The notes: generated by a model from the letters alone, not told the origin. 64,000 nucleotides of DNA from MED-G105 sp039819085 (GCA_039819085.1 JBCBSQ010000005.1:62001-126000), one strand, 5' to 3'; positions 35,858-45,048 are shown, counted from the first letter of the stretch. Program-made: numbers and translations.

Positions 35858-36598
35858 ATGAGCAATGCGGAAAAACGCGCCTGCCTCGTCATCGGCGCAG
35901 GCGACGGCCTCGGCGCCGCGATATCTCGAGCGTTCGCCCGCGAAGGACTTGTCGCCTGCATGACGCGCCGACCGCGGCATCTCGACAAGCTTGAAGCGAC
36001 GGCGCAATCGATCCGCGACGCTGGCGGAGAAGCGCACGCGCTCGGCGTCGACGCGCGAGATGAAGACGAGATGACGGCGCTCTTCAACCGGATCGAAGCC
36101 GAGATCGCCCCCTTGGAAGTCGTCGTCTTCAATATCGGCGCGAACGTTCACTTTAACGTCCTCGACACGACAACGCGGGTTTACCGCAAGGTCTGGGAAA
36201 TGGCCGCCTTCGCAGGGTTCCTCACCGGACGTGAGGCGGCGCGCGTGATGGTTCCACGGAAACAGGGATCGATCCTGTTCACCGGGGCGACGGCGAGCGT
36301 CAGAGGAGCTGCGGGATTTTCCGCATTTGCCGGGGCAAAACACGCCCTCAGAGCCCTCAGCCAATCCATGGCGCGCGAGCTTGGACCGCAAGGCGTTCAC
36401 GTCGCCCACATCATTGTCGACGGCGCGATCGACGGTGAGTTCATCCGCTCGATCACGCCGAATGCGGATGATCTCGTCGCGGAAGACAAGATCCTCCAGC
36501 CCGACGATATCGCCTTGAACTATGTGCATTTGTGGAAGCAGCCCCGAACCGCCTGGACGCATGAGCTTGACGTTCGGCCGTGGGCGGAAACCTGGTGA
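35858..36598 (+). CDS. SDR-fold protein with degraded catalytic residues
   Basis: This 246-residue Rossmann-fold protein has a nucleotide loop GAGDGLG at 13-19. The active-site Tyr is Phe157 (FAGAK, Lys161 kept). When aligned through the conserved R-G...G spacing, the catalytic Ser position is Ala144. The NNAG motif is FNIGAN. Such FAxAK members form a recurrent subgroup in proteobacteria, so the loss looks ancestral rather than a recent mutation. It may bind NAD(P) or a fatty-acyl substrate without normal SDR chemistry. The following isomerase gene starts 5 bases after its stop. Confidence 0.87.
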   Translation: MSNAEKRACLVIGAGDGLGAAISRAFAREGLVACMTRRPRHLDKLEATAQSIRDAGGEAHALGVDARDEDEMTALFNRIEAEIAPLEVVVFNIGANVHFNVLDTTTRVYRKVWEMAAFAGFLTGREAARVMVPRKQGSILFTGATASVRGAAGFSAFAGAKHALRALSQSMARELGPQGVHVAHIIVDGAIDGEFIRSITPNADDLVAEDKILQPDDIALNYVHLWKQPRTAWTHELDVRPWAETW

Positions 36599-36603
36599 CG
36601 GAC

Positions 36604-37203
36604 ATGACCAAGACCATCGACTTTTATTTCGATTTCGCGAGCCCCAACTGCTACCTCGCCGCGAAGGCGCTGCCTGCAATAGCAAATGAGATCAGGGCGG
36701 AAATCATCATCCGGCCAGTTCTCCTCGGCGGAATCTTCAAAGCCACGAATAACCAGGCCCCGATGCAGGCCTTCGCCAATGTCAAAGGCAAGCTCGCCTA
36801 TGACATGCTTGAAATCCGGCGGTTCGTTGAACGCCACGGTCTGTCAGCTTTTCAGATGAACCCCAACTTCCCGATCAACACCCTGCCGCTCATGCGCGCC
36901 CTGATCGCGGCGCAAGAGGCCGGCGTCGCCGAGGCCTACATCGACGCCGGCCTCAAAGGCATGTGGGAAGAGGGCCTCGCCATGGGTGACCCCGACATCG
37001 CCAAAGCGCGAATCGCGGAAGCAGGCGTCGACGCGGACGCGCTTTTTCAGCGCGCCCAGACGCCTGAAATCAAGCAGAAGCTGATTGACGATACGAGCGC
37101 CGCCGTTGATCGCGGGATATTCGGTCTGCCGACGTTTTTCGTCGGCGATGAAATTTTCTTCGGCAAAGAGCGGCTTGAGCAAGTTCGCGAGGCGGCCGCT
37201 TAA
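36604..37203 (+). CDS. 2-hydroxychromene-2-carboxylate isomerase family protein (DsbA/GST-kappa fold)
   Basis: This 199-residue thioredoxin-fold protein starts KTIDFYFDFASPNCYLA, with the family catalytic Ser in ASPNCY, and ends with FGLPTFFVGDEIFFGKERL (cis-Pro segment). The founding enzyme isomerises a naphthalene-degradation intermediate using glutathione. No degradation pathway is visible here, so a general glutathione-dependent role is more likely. It follows the SDR by 5 bases. The stop overlaps the convergent rho stop by 4 bases. Confidence 0.9.
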   Translation: MTKTIDFYFDFASPNCYLAAKALPAIANEIRAEIIIRPVLLGGIFKATNNQAPMQAFANVKGKLAYDMLEIRRFVERHGLSAFQMNPNFPINTLPLMRALIAAQEAGVAEAYIDAGLKGMWEEGLAMGDPDIAKARIAEAGVDADALFQRAQTPEIKQKLIDDTSAAVDRGIFGLPTFFVGDEIFFGKERLEQVREAAA

Positions 37204-38480
37204 GCGTTCATTGAGTCGAAGAAATCCGCGTTCGTGCGCGTCTGGCGCAGCTTGTCGATCAGAAACTCGATCGCGTCCGTTGTATTCATCGGCGACAGAA
37301 TTCGGCGCAGGACAAAGATCTTCTGAAGATCGCCCTTCTTGACAAGGAGATCTTCTTTTCGCGTGCCGGACTTCGCGATGTCGATCGCCGGATAGACGCG
37401 CTTGTCCGCAACTTTCCGATCCAGGACGATTTCAGCGTTGCCGGTGCCTTTGAACTCTTCAAAGATGACTTCGTCCATCTTCGATCCAGTGTCGATGAGG
37501 GCGGTTGAGATGATCGTCAGCGATCCGCCTTCCTCAATATTCCGCGCCGCCCCGAAAAACCGTTTCGGTCGTTGCAGCGCGTTGGCGTCGACGCCGCCGG
37601 TCAGCACTTTGCCCGATGACGGCACCGTCGTGTTATAGGCGCGGCCAAGCCTTGTGATGTTGTCGAGCAGGATGACCACATCGCGGCCATGCTCCACGAG
37701 CCGCTTCGCCTTCTCGATCACCATTTCCGCCACTGCGACGTGACGGGTCGCGGGCTCGTCGAAGGTCGACGCCACGACTTCGCCCTTCACGGTCCGCTGC
37801 ATGTCAGTGACTTCCTCCGGACGCTCATCAATCAACAGGACGATAAGATACGATTCCGGATGATTGGTCGTGATGGAAGACGCGATGTTCTGGAGCATGA
37901 TCGTCTTGCCGACCCGTGGCGGGGCGACGATTAGGCACCGCTGGCCCTTGCCGAGCGGCGCGACGAGATCGATCACGCGTCCCGTCAGATCTTTCTTTTT
38001 TGACTCGTCATCACGCACCACTTCCATGCTTAGCCGTTCATCAGGATAGAGCGGCGTCAGATTGTCGAAGTGGACCTTGTGGCGGGCCTTCTCCGGATCT
38101 TCGAAGTTGATCGTGGAGACCTTCAGGAGCGCGAAGTATCGTTCGCCATCTTTCGGACTGCGGATTTCTCCGGTCACCGTGTCGCCGGTCCTGAGGGCGA
38201 ATCGCCGGATCTGGGACGGTGAGATATAGATATCATCCGGCCCCGGCAGATAATTCGCATCCGGAGAGCGCAGAAACCCGAACCCGTCGGGAAGCACTTC
38301 CAGAACGCCGCCGCCGGCGATTTCAACTTCGCGGTCGGCAAGTTCCTTCAAAATCGCGAACAGCATGTCTTGCTTGCGCATAGTGGAAGCGTTCTCGACT
38401 TCCAAATCTTCCGCAAATTCAAGCAGCTCCGCCGGGCTCTTTTCCTTGAGCTCATCCAGCGTCATTTTACTGAGGTCCAT
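37200..38480 (-). CDS. rho: Transcription termination factor Rho
   Basis: This 426-residue hexameric RNA helicase ends untranslated transcripts. It has the N-terminal helix bundle (MTLDELKEKSPAELLEFA), the RNA-binding cold-shock-like domain (GFGFLRSPDANYLPGPDDIYIS, quoted by GFGFLRS), Walker A APPRVGKT, VLLIDERPEEVTDM and the R-loop region GKVLTGGVDANALQRPKRFFG. The ATG at 38480 (MDLSKM) gives the usual length; 38510 and 38465 are alternatives. Confidence 0.98.
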   Translation of the reverse strand: MDLSKMTLDELKEKSPAELLEFAEDLEVENASTMRKQDMLFAILKELADREVEIAGGGVLEVLPDGFGFLRSPDANYLPGPDDIYISPSQIRRFALRTGDTVTGEIRSPKDGERYFALLKVSTINFEDPEKARHKVHFDNLTPLYPDERLSMEVVRDDESKKKDLTGRVIDLVAPLGKGQRCLIVAPPRVGKTIMLQNIASSITTNHPESYLIVLLIDERPEEVTDMQRTVKGEVVASTFDEPATRHVAVAEMVIEKAKRLVEHGRDVVILLDNITRLGRAYNTTVPSSGKVLTGGVDANALQRPKRFFGAARNIEEGGSLTIISTALIDTGSKMDEVIFEEFKGTGNAEIVLDRKVADKRVYPAIDIAKSGTRKEDLLVKKGDLQKIFVLRRILSPMNTTDAIEFLIDKLRQTRTNADFFDSMNA

Positions 38481-38659
38481 TTCAGGCGGTTCCGTTCCTA
38501 GGGAAAACACGCCGGGAGTCCCGGCTGCATTATCGAGGGGAAATCAAGTGGTGGAAGAACGCAAATTCGAGCGGCCAACGCCAGCGGTCGAAAGCTTTTG
38601 TCGATCCGGGAGTGATATAGGGTGACACGCTAATCCGTCAATCGGATCGAGCAAAGAGT

Positions 38660-39106
38660 TTAAAAAGGTTTCGTGAGAGCGAGGAAGACAACCGGGATCA
38701 TCAGGACGAACGGCGCCTCGTTGACGATCCGCCAAAACCGTTCACTGCGCACCCGCTCTCCGGCTTCGAAACGTTTTTGCGCCGCTGCGTAAAACCCATG
38801 AACGGCGCTAATCCCCAGAACGAGCGGCAGTTTTGCGTGGAACCAGCCCGCTGACCAAAGGGCGGGGTTCGCAATCAACATCAGGATCGCCAGAAGCCAC
38901 ACCACGCCGATCGAAGGGTTCATGATCCCCTTCATCAGCCGGCGCTCCATCGCCACGAAAAAGCCCTCCGCCTCGCCGGCCGCCACGGATTGATGGTGAT
39001 AGATGAAGAGACGCGGCAGATACATCATGCCGGCGAACCAGGCGATCACCGCGATGACGTGCAGGCTTTTCAACGCCGGATAAATGCTGGCCAGAAAGTC
39101 TGTCAT
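38660..39106 (-). CDS. hemJ: Protoporphyrinogen IX oxidase HemJ
   Basis: This 148-residue inner-membrane protein has four hydrophobic helices and the conserved sequences LKSLHVIAVIAWFAGMMYLPRL (His near residue 15, Arg) and HAKLPLVLGISAVHGFY. HemJ oxidises protoporphyrinogen IX in bacteria that lack HemG/HemY. It lies 12 bases after hemE and is clearly paired with it in heme synthesis. The 179 bases between it and rho show no further gene. Confidence 0.95.
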   Translation of the reverse strand: MTDFLASIYPALKSLHVIAVIAWFAGMMYLPRLFIYHHQSVAAGEAEGFFVAMERRLMKGIMNPSIGVVWLLAILMLIANPALWSAGWFHAKLPLVLGISAVHGFYAAAQKRFEAGERVRSERFWRIVNEAPFVLMIPVVFLALTKPF

Positions 39107-39118
39107 GGATCGCGCCGG

Positions 39119-40159
39119 TCAGCCTTCGCGGACGGCTTTGACGAGCTCCGCCACATTCTCCGGCGGGGTCTCAGGCGTAAATCCATGTCCCAGATTGAAG
39201 ACATAAGGGACGCCGTCAAACGTCTTCTTCAGGCGTCGAGCGGCGTCCAGCATGGCTTCGCCCCCTGAGACGACCAATAGTGGGTCAAGTCCGCCCTGCA
39301 CCGTCGCCAGCGGCGAGACAGTCTCCCTCGCCCAGTCCCACGGCGTGGCGAAATCAATCCCAACCGCATCGCACACCTTCAGGCCGGCGAACTTCGGCAA
39401 AGCCGGCCCGACCCCTTTCGGGAACAGTATCATCGGCACATCCGGCGCAGCGTCCTTCACCCGCTCCGCGATCCGCGCCGCGGGTTCAACACAGACCGAT
39501 TGCAAAACGTCCTCCGGCAACCCGCCGGCCCAGGTGTCGAAAAGCTGAATGGCTTGCGCCCCCGCCTCGATCTGCCGGATGAGGTATTGCGACGTCGCGT
39601 CAACCAGAAGATCAATCAGCCGCCGAACGAACTCCGGCTTCTCATAATAGACGCTTCTCAGCGCAGCGGGATCCTTCATCGATCCGCCGGCGAGCATATA
39701 GGTCGCGACCGTCCATGGCGCGCCGGCGAATCCGATGAGGGCGACATTATCGGGCAATCCGGCGCGCACCCTGCCGACGGTGTCATAGATCGGGCTGAGA
39801 ACGTCGTGGAGCTTTTCCATGGAAAGGCTCTCAAGCGTCGGCTCATCCATCGGCGGGGACAATTGCGGACCCTCGCCCTTTTCAAAAGCGACCGTCTGAC
39901 CGAGCGCCTGCGGGATCAGCAAAATGTCCGCGAACAGGATCGCCGCGTCGAATGCGTAGCGACGAATCGGCTGGAACGTGACTTCCGCGGCTTTCTCCGC
40001 ATCATAGCAAAGATTGAGGAATGAGCCTGCTTCCGCGCGCGTCGCGCGATATTCAGGCAGATATCTGCCGGCCTGGCGCATAAACCAGATTGGCGGCGGC
40101 GAAGAGGCCTCGCCCTTCAAGGTGCGTAGGAAGAGCGGTTCAGCCGTCGTCATTGTCAT
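39119..40159 (-). CDS. hemE: Uroporphyrinogen decarboxylase
   Basis: This 346-residue enzyme removes four acetate carboxyls from uroporphyrinogen III. It has the signature PIWFMRQAGRYLPEYR, the FADILLIPQALGQTV segment with the catalytic Asp, GFAGAPWTVATYM and the C-terminal VFNLGHGFTPETPPENV. Start choices are ATG 40159 or 40153; a TTG at 40168 is unlikely. It is the last leftward gene before the probable replication origin. Confidence 0.97.
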   Translation of the reverse strand: MTMTTAEPLFLRTLKGEASSPPPIWFMRQAGRYLPEYRATRAEAGSFLNLCYDAEKAAEVTFQPIRRYAFDAAILFADILLIPQALGQTVAFEKGEGPQLSPPMDEPTLESLSMEKLHDVLSPIYDTVGRVRAGLPDNVALIGFAGAPWTVATYMLAGGSMKDPAALRSVYYEKPEFVRRLIDLLVDATSQYLIRQIEAGAQAIQLFDTWAGGLPEDVLQSVCVEPAARIAERVKDAAPDVPMILFPKGVGPALPKFAGLKVCDAVGIDFATPWDWARETVSPLATVQGGLDPLLVVSGGEAMLDAARRLKKTFDGVPYVFNLGHGFTPETPPENVAELVKAVREG

Positions 40160-40576
40160 CCAATCCAAAAACTAAATCTCGTAGAAGAAGAGGATATAGT
40201 ACTGACCGGAAACCGGGGAAAACCCGCAACATCAGCGTCAATGAGAGTTTTTGCCGGCGCGATGTGGAATACGGCTTTCCATCAAGCGTCGTGAACGCCG
40301 TCGGAAAAGCCGCGCGCCATTGCGTTCGCCGGCGTCGTCAAGCAGGAAATCTCCCCTTTCTGTGGATGTGGTCCAACTGAGATTTCCCCGCCATTGGTTT
40401 TCCAAACCAAGCTGGCCATACTCCGCTGAAACAAAGGTCAAACTCCTGCTTGACGAAGACGGCGTTTCGAGGGTGCGCAAGAAATGCGCTTTTCACCCAG
40501 TTTCCAGAATTTGTCCGGGGGCGCTCTTTAGCAACGTCGATGAGAAAGCCGGGGATTTTTTGGATGGCGTATCGCC
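40160..40576. other. Probable chromosome replication origin (oriC)
   Basis: The non-coding gap of 417 bases lies between hemE (leftward) and the PPDK regulator gene (rightward). That is the same pair that flanks the experimentally known origin of Caulobacter and the predicted origins of other alphaproteobacteria. Gene orientation switches here. A candidate DnaA box TGTGGATGT at 40361-40369 matches TTATCCACA (reverse) at 7 of 9. Four TCCCC(G/T) hexamers lie at 40214-40219, 40352-40357, 40385-40390 and 40550-40555 and recall the weak W-boxes (TCCCCA) of Caulobacter. A perfect inverted repeat TTGGTTT-tcc-AAACCAA is at 40394-40410. No TTAA-N7-TTAA CtrA site or GANTC site is seen. The call rests mainly on position; the box evidence is weak. 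Confidence 0.6.
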
Positions 40577-41449
40577 ATGGCTGATTACGCGTCGCCTGCG
40601 TCGGCGAGCTTCTTCCACGTGCATCTGGTCTCAGACGCCACAGGCGAAACGTTGAATGCGATCCTGAAGGCAGTCACCGCCCAGTTCGCCCAGGCGCGGC
40701 CGTTCGAGCATATCTACGCCCTTGTGCGGACCGAGAAGCAGATGGCGAAGGTGCTTGCTGAAATCGAAGCGGCGCCGGGGCTTGTCCTCTATACCATCGC
40801 CAATCCTGACCTGCGGCGGCGGCTCGAAGTCCGTTGCGCGGAGTTGCAGGCGCCGGCGGTGTCGATCCTCGATCCGTTTATCTCCGCGTTCGAGGAGTAT
40901 CTGGGACTCCAGCAGACCCATGAGACAGGCGGCCAGCACGCGCTCAATGAGAACTACTTCAAGCGCATTGAGGCGCTCGATTTCACAATGGCGCATGATG
41001 ATGGCCAGATGGTCTGGGACCTTGAGCCGGCGGATGTGGTTCTGGTCGGGGTTAGCCGCACCTCGAAAACGCCCACATGCATGTATCTCGCAAACCGCGG
41101 CGTGAAGGCCGCGAATGTGCCGCTTGTGCCCGGCGCCGAACCGCCGGCGGAACTGTCCCGGCTGAAGAACCCCCTCGTCGTCGGGCTTGTCGCGAGTCCG
41201 GACAGGCTGTCCCAGATCAGACAGAGCCGGCTGAAAAATCTGAACGCGTCCGATGCTGCGGACGCCTATAGCGACTTGGATGAAATCCGCCGTGAAGTGC
41301 TTGCCGCCAAACGACTGTTTGCGAAGAACCGCTGGCCAACCATTGATGTGACACGCCGATCCGTCGAAGAGACCGCTGCGGCGATCCTCACAAAGCTTTC
41401 AGCCCGTCGAAACGCTCCCGCCGCGGCTGCGGAGGGCGTTGACCGCTAG
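40577..41449 (+). CDS. Pyruvate,phosphate dikinase/PEP synthase regulatory protein (DUF299)
   Basis: This 290-residue bifunctional kinase/phosphorylase controls PPDK or PEP synthase by threonine phosphorylation. The start is FFHVHLVSDATGETLNAILKA. The P-loop GVSRTSKTPT and NVPLVPGAEPP follow, and the C-terminus has RRSVEETAAAIL. It is the first rightward gene after the predicted origin, the place held by its orthologue in Caulobacter and Rickettsia (RP001). Confidence 0.95.
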   Translation: MADYASPASASFFHVHLVSDATGETLNAILKAVTAQFAQARPFEHIYALVRTEKQMAKVLAEIEAAPGLVLYTIANPDLRRRLEVRCAELQAPAVSILDPFISAFEEYLGLQQTHETGGQHALNENYFKRIEALDFTMAHDDGQMVWDLEPADVVLVGVSRTSKTPTCMYLANRGVKAANVPLVPGAEPPAELSRLKNPLVVGLVASPDRLSQIRQSRLKNLNASDAADAYSDLDEIRREVLAAKRLFAKNRWPTIDVTRRSVEETAAAILTKLSARRNAPAAAAEGVDR

Positions 41450-41487
41450 AGCAGCGCCGCCGCTTAGACCCTCAGAAGAAACGGACT

Positions 41488-42081
41488 ATGACAATCATCC
41501 TCGCCTCCGGAAGCGCGATCAGGTCGCAAATATTGACCGCCGCAGGCGTTCAGTTTGACGTCTCACGGCCTGATGTGGACGAGACCGGGCTGATTGAAGC
41601 GCACCTCGCGGCCGGCTGGCCCGTCGCCGACCTACCGGCCCGACTCGCGCTCGAAAAAGCGTTGAGTATTCCCGCGGCCGATCCAGAAGCGTGGGTGATT
41701 GGGTCGGATCAGGTGCTGGAGTTCGAAGGCCGAATCTTTGAAAAGCCACGCGATCTCGGCGAAGCGCGTGCCAGGCTCGTCGATATGCACGGCGCGACGC
41801 ACCATCTGCGCAACGCCGTGTGCGTCGTTCGCGGGGGACAGGTCGCTTTTCAGGAAACCGGTCTTGTCGCGCTCAAAATGCGCGCCATGAGTGAAACTGA
41901 GATTGACGCTTACCTTCAGGCGGCGGGGTCCGACATCTTGTCCAGCGTCGGCGCGTATCAGGTTGAGAAGCTGGGCTCACGCCTTTTCGAGCGCATCGAC
42001 GGAGACTATTTCACGGTGCTCGGTCTAAACCTCCTTCCGCTCCTGGGTTTCCTGAAGCGCCAGGGAGCGCTTGCGTTTTGA
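41488..42081 (+). CDS. Maf-family nucleoside triphosphate pyrophosphatase
   Basis: This 197-residue protein hydrolyses non-canonical or canonical NTPs (house-cleaning). It has the family start ILASGSAIRSQILTAAGV, the catalytic Asp region WVIGSDQVLEFEG and the GAYQVEKLGSRLFERIDGDY segment (quoted by GAYQVEKLGSRLF). Its stop overlaps the aroE start by 3 bases (TTGA), so translation is probably coupled. Confidence 0.94.
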   Translation: MTIILASGSAIRSQILTAAGVQFDVSRPDVDETGLIEAHLAAGWPVADLPARLALEKALSIPAADPEAWVIGSDQVLEFEGRIFEKPRDLGEARARLVDMHGATHHLRNAVCVVRGGQVAFQETGLVALKMRAMSETEIDAYLQAAGSDILSSVGAYQVEKLGSRLFERIDGDYFTVLGLNLLPLLGFLKRQGALAF

Positions 42082-42947
42082 GCGCCGCCGCCGATTCTCC
42101 CCGCGTTGCTGGCGTTGTCGGCGCGCCTGTCGGCCATTCCCTCTCGCCGTTGATCCACAGGACGTGGGCGGAGCGAGCGCGGCTGCCGTTCCACTATGTC
42201 CCGATCGAGGTCGACGGCGGAGAGCCGGGTTTCGCCCGCGCCATTGAGGGACTTCGAATGGCGGGCTTCAAGGGGGTTAACGTCACTCTTCCGTTCAAGG
42301 AGGAGGCGCTTCGTCTGGCGGATGGGGCTAGCGAAGCTGCGCGCGCGATTGGCGCTGCGAACATGCTGACTTTCAACAAAGATGATATCCATGCGGATAA
42401 CTCCGATGCGCTCGGCTTTTGCGAGGGCGTTAAGAGTTCGCTTCCGGACACCGCGCGTCGCGCGCTCGTCCTCGGCGCTGGCGGGTCGGCGCGCGCGATC
42501 CTCTACGCGCTTCTCTCCCTAATTGGGATTGATGACGTCGTGATAGTCAACCGAACGGCGTCGCGGGCGAACGCGTTGGCTGCTGAGTTCGCCGGCGCCA
42601 AATCGGCGGCGTGGGACAGCCGCGAGACGGCTGCGGGCGAGGCTGACGTCATCGTCAACACGACCAGCATCGGGATGGCGCGCGATGGCGTCGCCGGCGG
42701 CGAAACGCCGCTGACGCTTGAACACGTTCGTCCTCTGACTGTCGTCTGTGACATCGTCTACGCCCCATTGAAGACGCCTCTCCTCCGAAACGCAAAGGCC
42801 AAAGGACTTCCCGCAGTCGACGGGCTTGAAATGCTGATGCGCCAGGCCGCGCCGGGGTTTCGCGCCTGGTCAGGCGGCCAAGCGGTCGTCGATGCGGATC
42901 TGCGCGCCGCCTGCGAAGCGGCGTTGAACGCGAGGCGGGCGTCATGA
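42078..42947 (+). CDS. aroE: Shikimate dehydrogenase
   Basis: This 289-residue NADPH enzyme makes shikimate for aromatic amino acids. It has the substrate motifs GAPVGHSLSPLIHRTW and FKGVNVTLPFKEEAL (catalytic Lys), DNSDALGF, the nucleotide loop LGAGGSARAI and NRTASRA. The start is a TTG overlapping the maf stop, with GGGAGCG upstream. It is translationally coupled on both sides. Confidence 0.96.
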   Translation: MSAAADSPRVAGVVGAPVGHSLSPLIHRTWAERARLPFHYVPIEVDGGEPGFARAIEGLRMAGFKGVNVTLPFKEEALRLADGASEAARAIGAANMLTFNKDDIHADNSDALGFCEGVKSSLPDTARRALVLGAGGSARAILYALLSLIGIDDVVIVNRTASRANALAAEFAGAKSAAWDSRETAAGEADVIVNTTSIGMARDGVAGGETPLTLEHVRPLTVVCDIVYAPLKTPLLRNAKAKGLPAVDGLEMLMRQAAPGFRAWSGGQAVVDADLRAACEAALNARRAS

Positions 42948-43549
42948 AACGGATCGGGCTCACCGGCTCCATCGGCATGGGCAAGTCGACAGTCGCGAAG
43001 ATGTTCGCCGATCTTGGCGCGGCTGTTTGGAGCGCGGATGCTGCCGTACACGAATTATATGAAGAAGACGGCGCGGCGGTGGCGCCGGTCGAAGGCCGGT
43101 TTCCAGGCGTCGCCCCTAAAGGAGCGATCGATCGCGAGGAGCTGAGCAAACGGGTCATTAATGACGCAGCGGCGCTCGCCGATCTGGAGGAGATCGTGCA
43201 TCCCCTGGTGGCGCGGCATCGATTTTACGCAATCGCCAAAGCGCAGAAATCCGGCGCGCCTGCGATTGTTCTCGACATTCCGCTTCTCTTTGAAACCGGC
43301 GCGCAGGCGGGCTTTGACGCGGTCGTCGTCGTCTCGGCGCCGGCTGAGGTCCAGCGCGAACGCGTCCTCGCCCGGCCCGGAATGACCGAGGAAAAATTCG
43401 AGGCGATCCTCGTCAAGCAGACCCCGGATGCGGAAAAGCGCGCGCGCGCGGACTACGTCATTAACACCGGCGTGACGCTCGATGAAACGCGCGCCGAAGT
43501 AGCGAGGGTCTTTGAGGAAATTACCGGCGCAGCGCCGCCTACCGCCTGA
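42944..43549 (+). CDS. coaE: Dephospho-CoA kinase
   Basis: This 201-residue enzyme performs the last step of coenzyme A synthesis. The P-loop is GLTGSIGMGKSTVAKMFA. The DIPLLFETGA and YVINTGVTLDETR segments are typical. Its ATG overlaps the aroE stop (ATGA). In Caulobacter dnaQ and secB come next; here the run ends and coaE collides tail-to-tail with selO, sharing 11 bases. Confidence 0.96.
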   Translation: MKRIGLTGSIGMGKSTVAKMFADLGAAVWSADAAVHELYEEDGAAVAPVEGRFPGVAPKGAIDREELSKRVINDAAALADLEEIVHPLVARHRFYAIAKAQKSGAPAIVLDIPLLFETGAQAGFDAVVVVSAPAEVQRERVLARPGMTEEKFEAILVKQTPDAEKRARADYVINTGVTLDETRAEVARVFEEITGAAPPTA

Positions 43550-44987
43550 TGCCGAGAGCGTCGCCCATGGCGCGCAGATCCGCAATCTTGGCCTCGAGGA
43601 CGGACCAGTCCTCCCGTTCCGCGATCGCTGACCAAATGGCTTCGACTTCATCAATCAGCATGTCCGGCGGGCTCGGACGATCGAAGTACGGATGATCAAG
43701 TCGGTCCGGACGGTCCGGCGCCGCATTCGTCAGTATCGTTCTAACAGGCATAAAATCCTCGCCACTATAGGCTTCAGCGTTAGCGCTTTTCTTTGCGCGC
43801 GCCTCGGACGCGCTCCCGCCGAACCAGTCATGGAACACCTGCTGGAACGGGACTCTCGCCTCCTCCAACCAGGAAAGCATCGTCGCCGCCGCTTCGAAGC
43901 CTTCTCGGTCCGTGCCGCCAAGCGCTGTCACGCCCAGCCGCCGTGCGAATGCCTCGGCCATGCCGGCCTCGAACGCGCCCTGGAAGGATTGCAGCGTCTC
44001 ATTGAGAGCGTCGGGCTCGGCGACGAGGCTAAGGGCGCCGCCAAGGCGAGAGAGGTTCCAGGCGGCCGCGTCCGGCTGGCGGCCATAGGCGTAAAGGCCG
44101 GTATGGTCGAAATAAGCGGCGGTGAAGCTGAAATCGACGTCCGGCAGGAACCGCCAAGGTCCGTAGTCGAAGCTTTCGCCGGTGACATTCATATTGTCCG
44201 TATTCAGAACGCCATGGACAAAGCCCGCCGCCATCCATTGCGACGCCAATGACGCAGTCCGCTTGATCACCTCACGGAAGAAGGCCGGCGTTTTCTCCGC
44301 ATCGGGAAGGCCGGCGAGATCCGGGTAGAAGCGCGCAATACAATAGTCGACAAGCTCCGCGATCGCCTCGGCGTTTTCTTCGAATGCCAGCCGTTGGAAC
44401 GCGCCGAAGCGCACATGGCTGTGGCCGAGCCGAACGAGGACGGCTGAGCGCGTCGGCGAGGGCTCATCGCCGCGATAGAGCGCTTCGCCCGTCTCGATGA
44501 CGCTGAATGTCTTCGAGGTGTAGACGCCAAGCGCCTCCAGCATCTCCGTCGCCAGGATCTCCCGTACGGCGCCTTTCAGCGTTAATCGGCCGTCGCCGGC
44601 GCGGGAGTATGGCGTCGTGCCGGAGCCTTTCGTCCCGAGATCGAGAAGCCGCCCGCGCTCGTCTTCGACCTGCGCGAACAGGAACCCGCGGCCGTCGCCG
44701 ATGTCGGGGTTGTAGGTCCGGAACTGGTGCCCATGATACCGCACCGCCAACGGCCCCGGCAGGTTCTCAGGCAAGGCCTTGAACCGCGCGAAATGCGTGA
44801 CCCATTCCTCGTCGCTCAACGCCGCTAGTCCGACGGTCTTCGCCGCCGGGTCGTTTCGGTATCGTAACACCGCCGCCGGAAATGACGCCGGCTCGACGGC
44901 GTCATAAAACGGCGCGCCAGCGGCGTCGCCGAGCTCCAGAAAATCCGTCCGCGGGCGATAGCCGCTTGCGCCAAGCTCATCAGTCAT
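43539..44987 (-). CDS. selO: Protein adenylyltransferase SelO (YdiU/UPF0061)
   Basis: This 482-residue pseudokinase-fold enzyme transfers AMP to protein hydroxyls, and in E. coli and yeast it acts in redox homeostasis. Family marks are RYHGHQFRTYNPDIGDGRGFL (quoted by YHGHQF), LDLGTKGSGTTPYSRAGDGR, ATEMLEALGV and HGVLNTDNMNVTGESFDYGP (catalytic loop). The ATG at 44987 is chosen because GGAGG precedes it; an upstream frame of 46 codons has no family similarity. It is divergent from the alternative oxidase. Confidence 0.95.
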   Translation of the reverse strand: MTDELGASGYRPRTDFLELGDAAGAPFYDAVEPASFPAAVLRYRNDPAAKTVGLAALSDEEWVTHFARFKALPENLPGPLAVRYHGHQFRTYNPDIGDGRGFLFAQVEDERGRLLDLGTKGSGTTPYSRAGDGRLTLKGAVREILATEMLEALGVYTSKTFSVIETGEALYRGDEPSPTRSAVLVRLGHSHVRFGAFQRLAFEENAEAIAELVDYCIARFYPDLAGLPDAEKTPAFFREVIKRTASLASQWMAAGFVHGVLNTDNMNVTGESFDYGPWRFLPDVDFSFTAAYFDHTGLYAYGRQPDAAAWNLSRLGGALSLVAEPDALNETLQSFQGAFEAGMAEAFARRLGVTALGGTDREGFEAAATMLSWLEEARVPFQQVFHDWFGGSASEARAKKSANAEAYSGEDFMPVRTILTNAAPDRPDRLDHPYFDRPSPPDMLIDEVEAIWSAIAEREDWSVLEAKIADLRAMGDALGIRR

Positions 44988-45048
44988 CTCGCGCCTCCGA
45001 TCCACCCAACCTTTGCGCGCGTAGCGTCCAAAAGGCCCGCAACTATTT

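Noticed and set aside
38560..38640. Possible hairpin terminator downstream of hemJ
   Set aside because: No stem followed by a T-run could be found. The stretch between hemJ and rho looks like leader sequence for rho.
40610..40625. CACGTG near the start of the PPDK-regulator gene as a seventh parS
   Set aside because: The flanks (CTTCCACGTGCATC) match the parS palindrome only in the central six bases.
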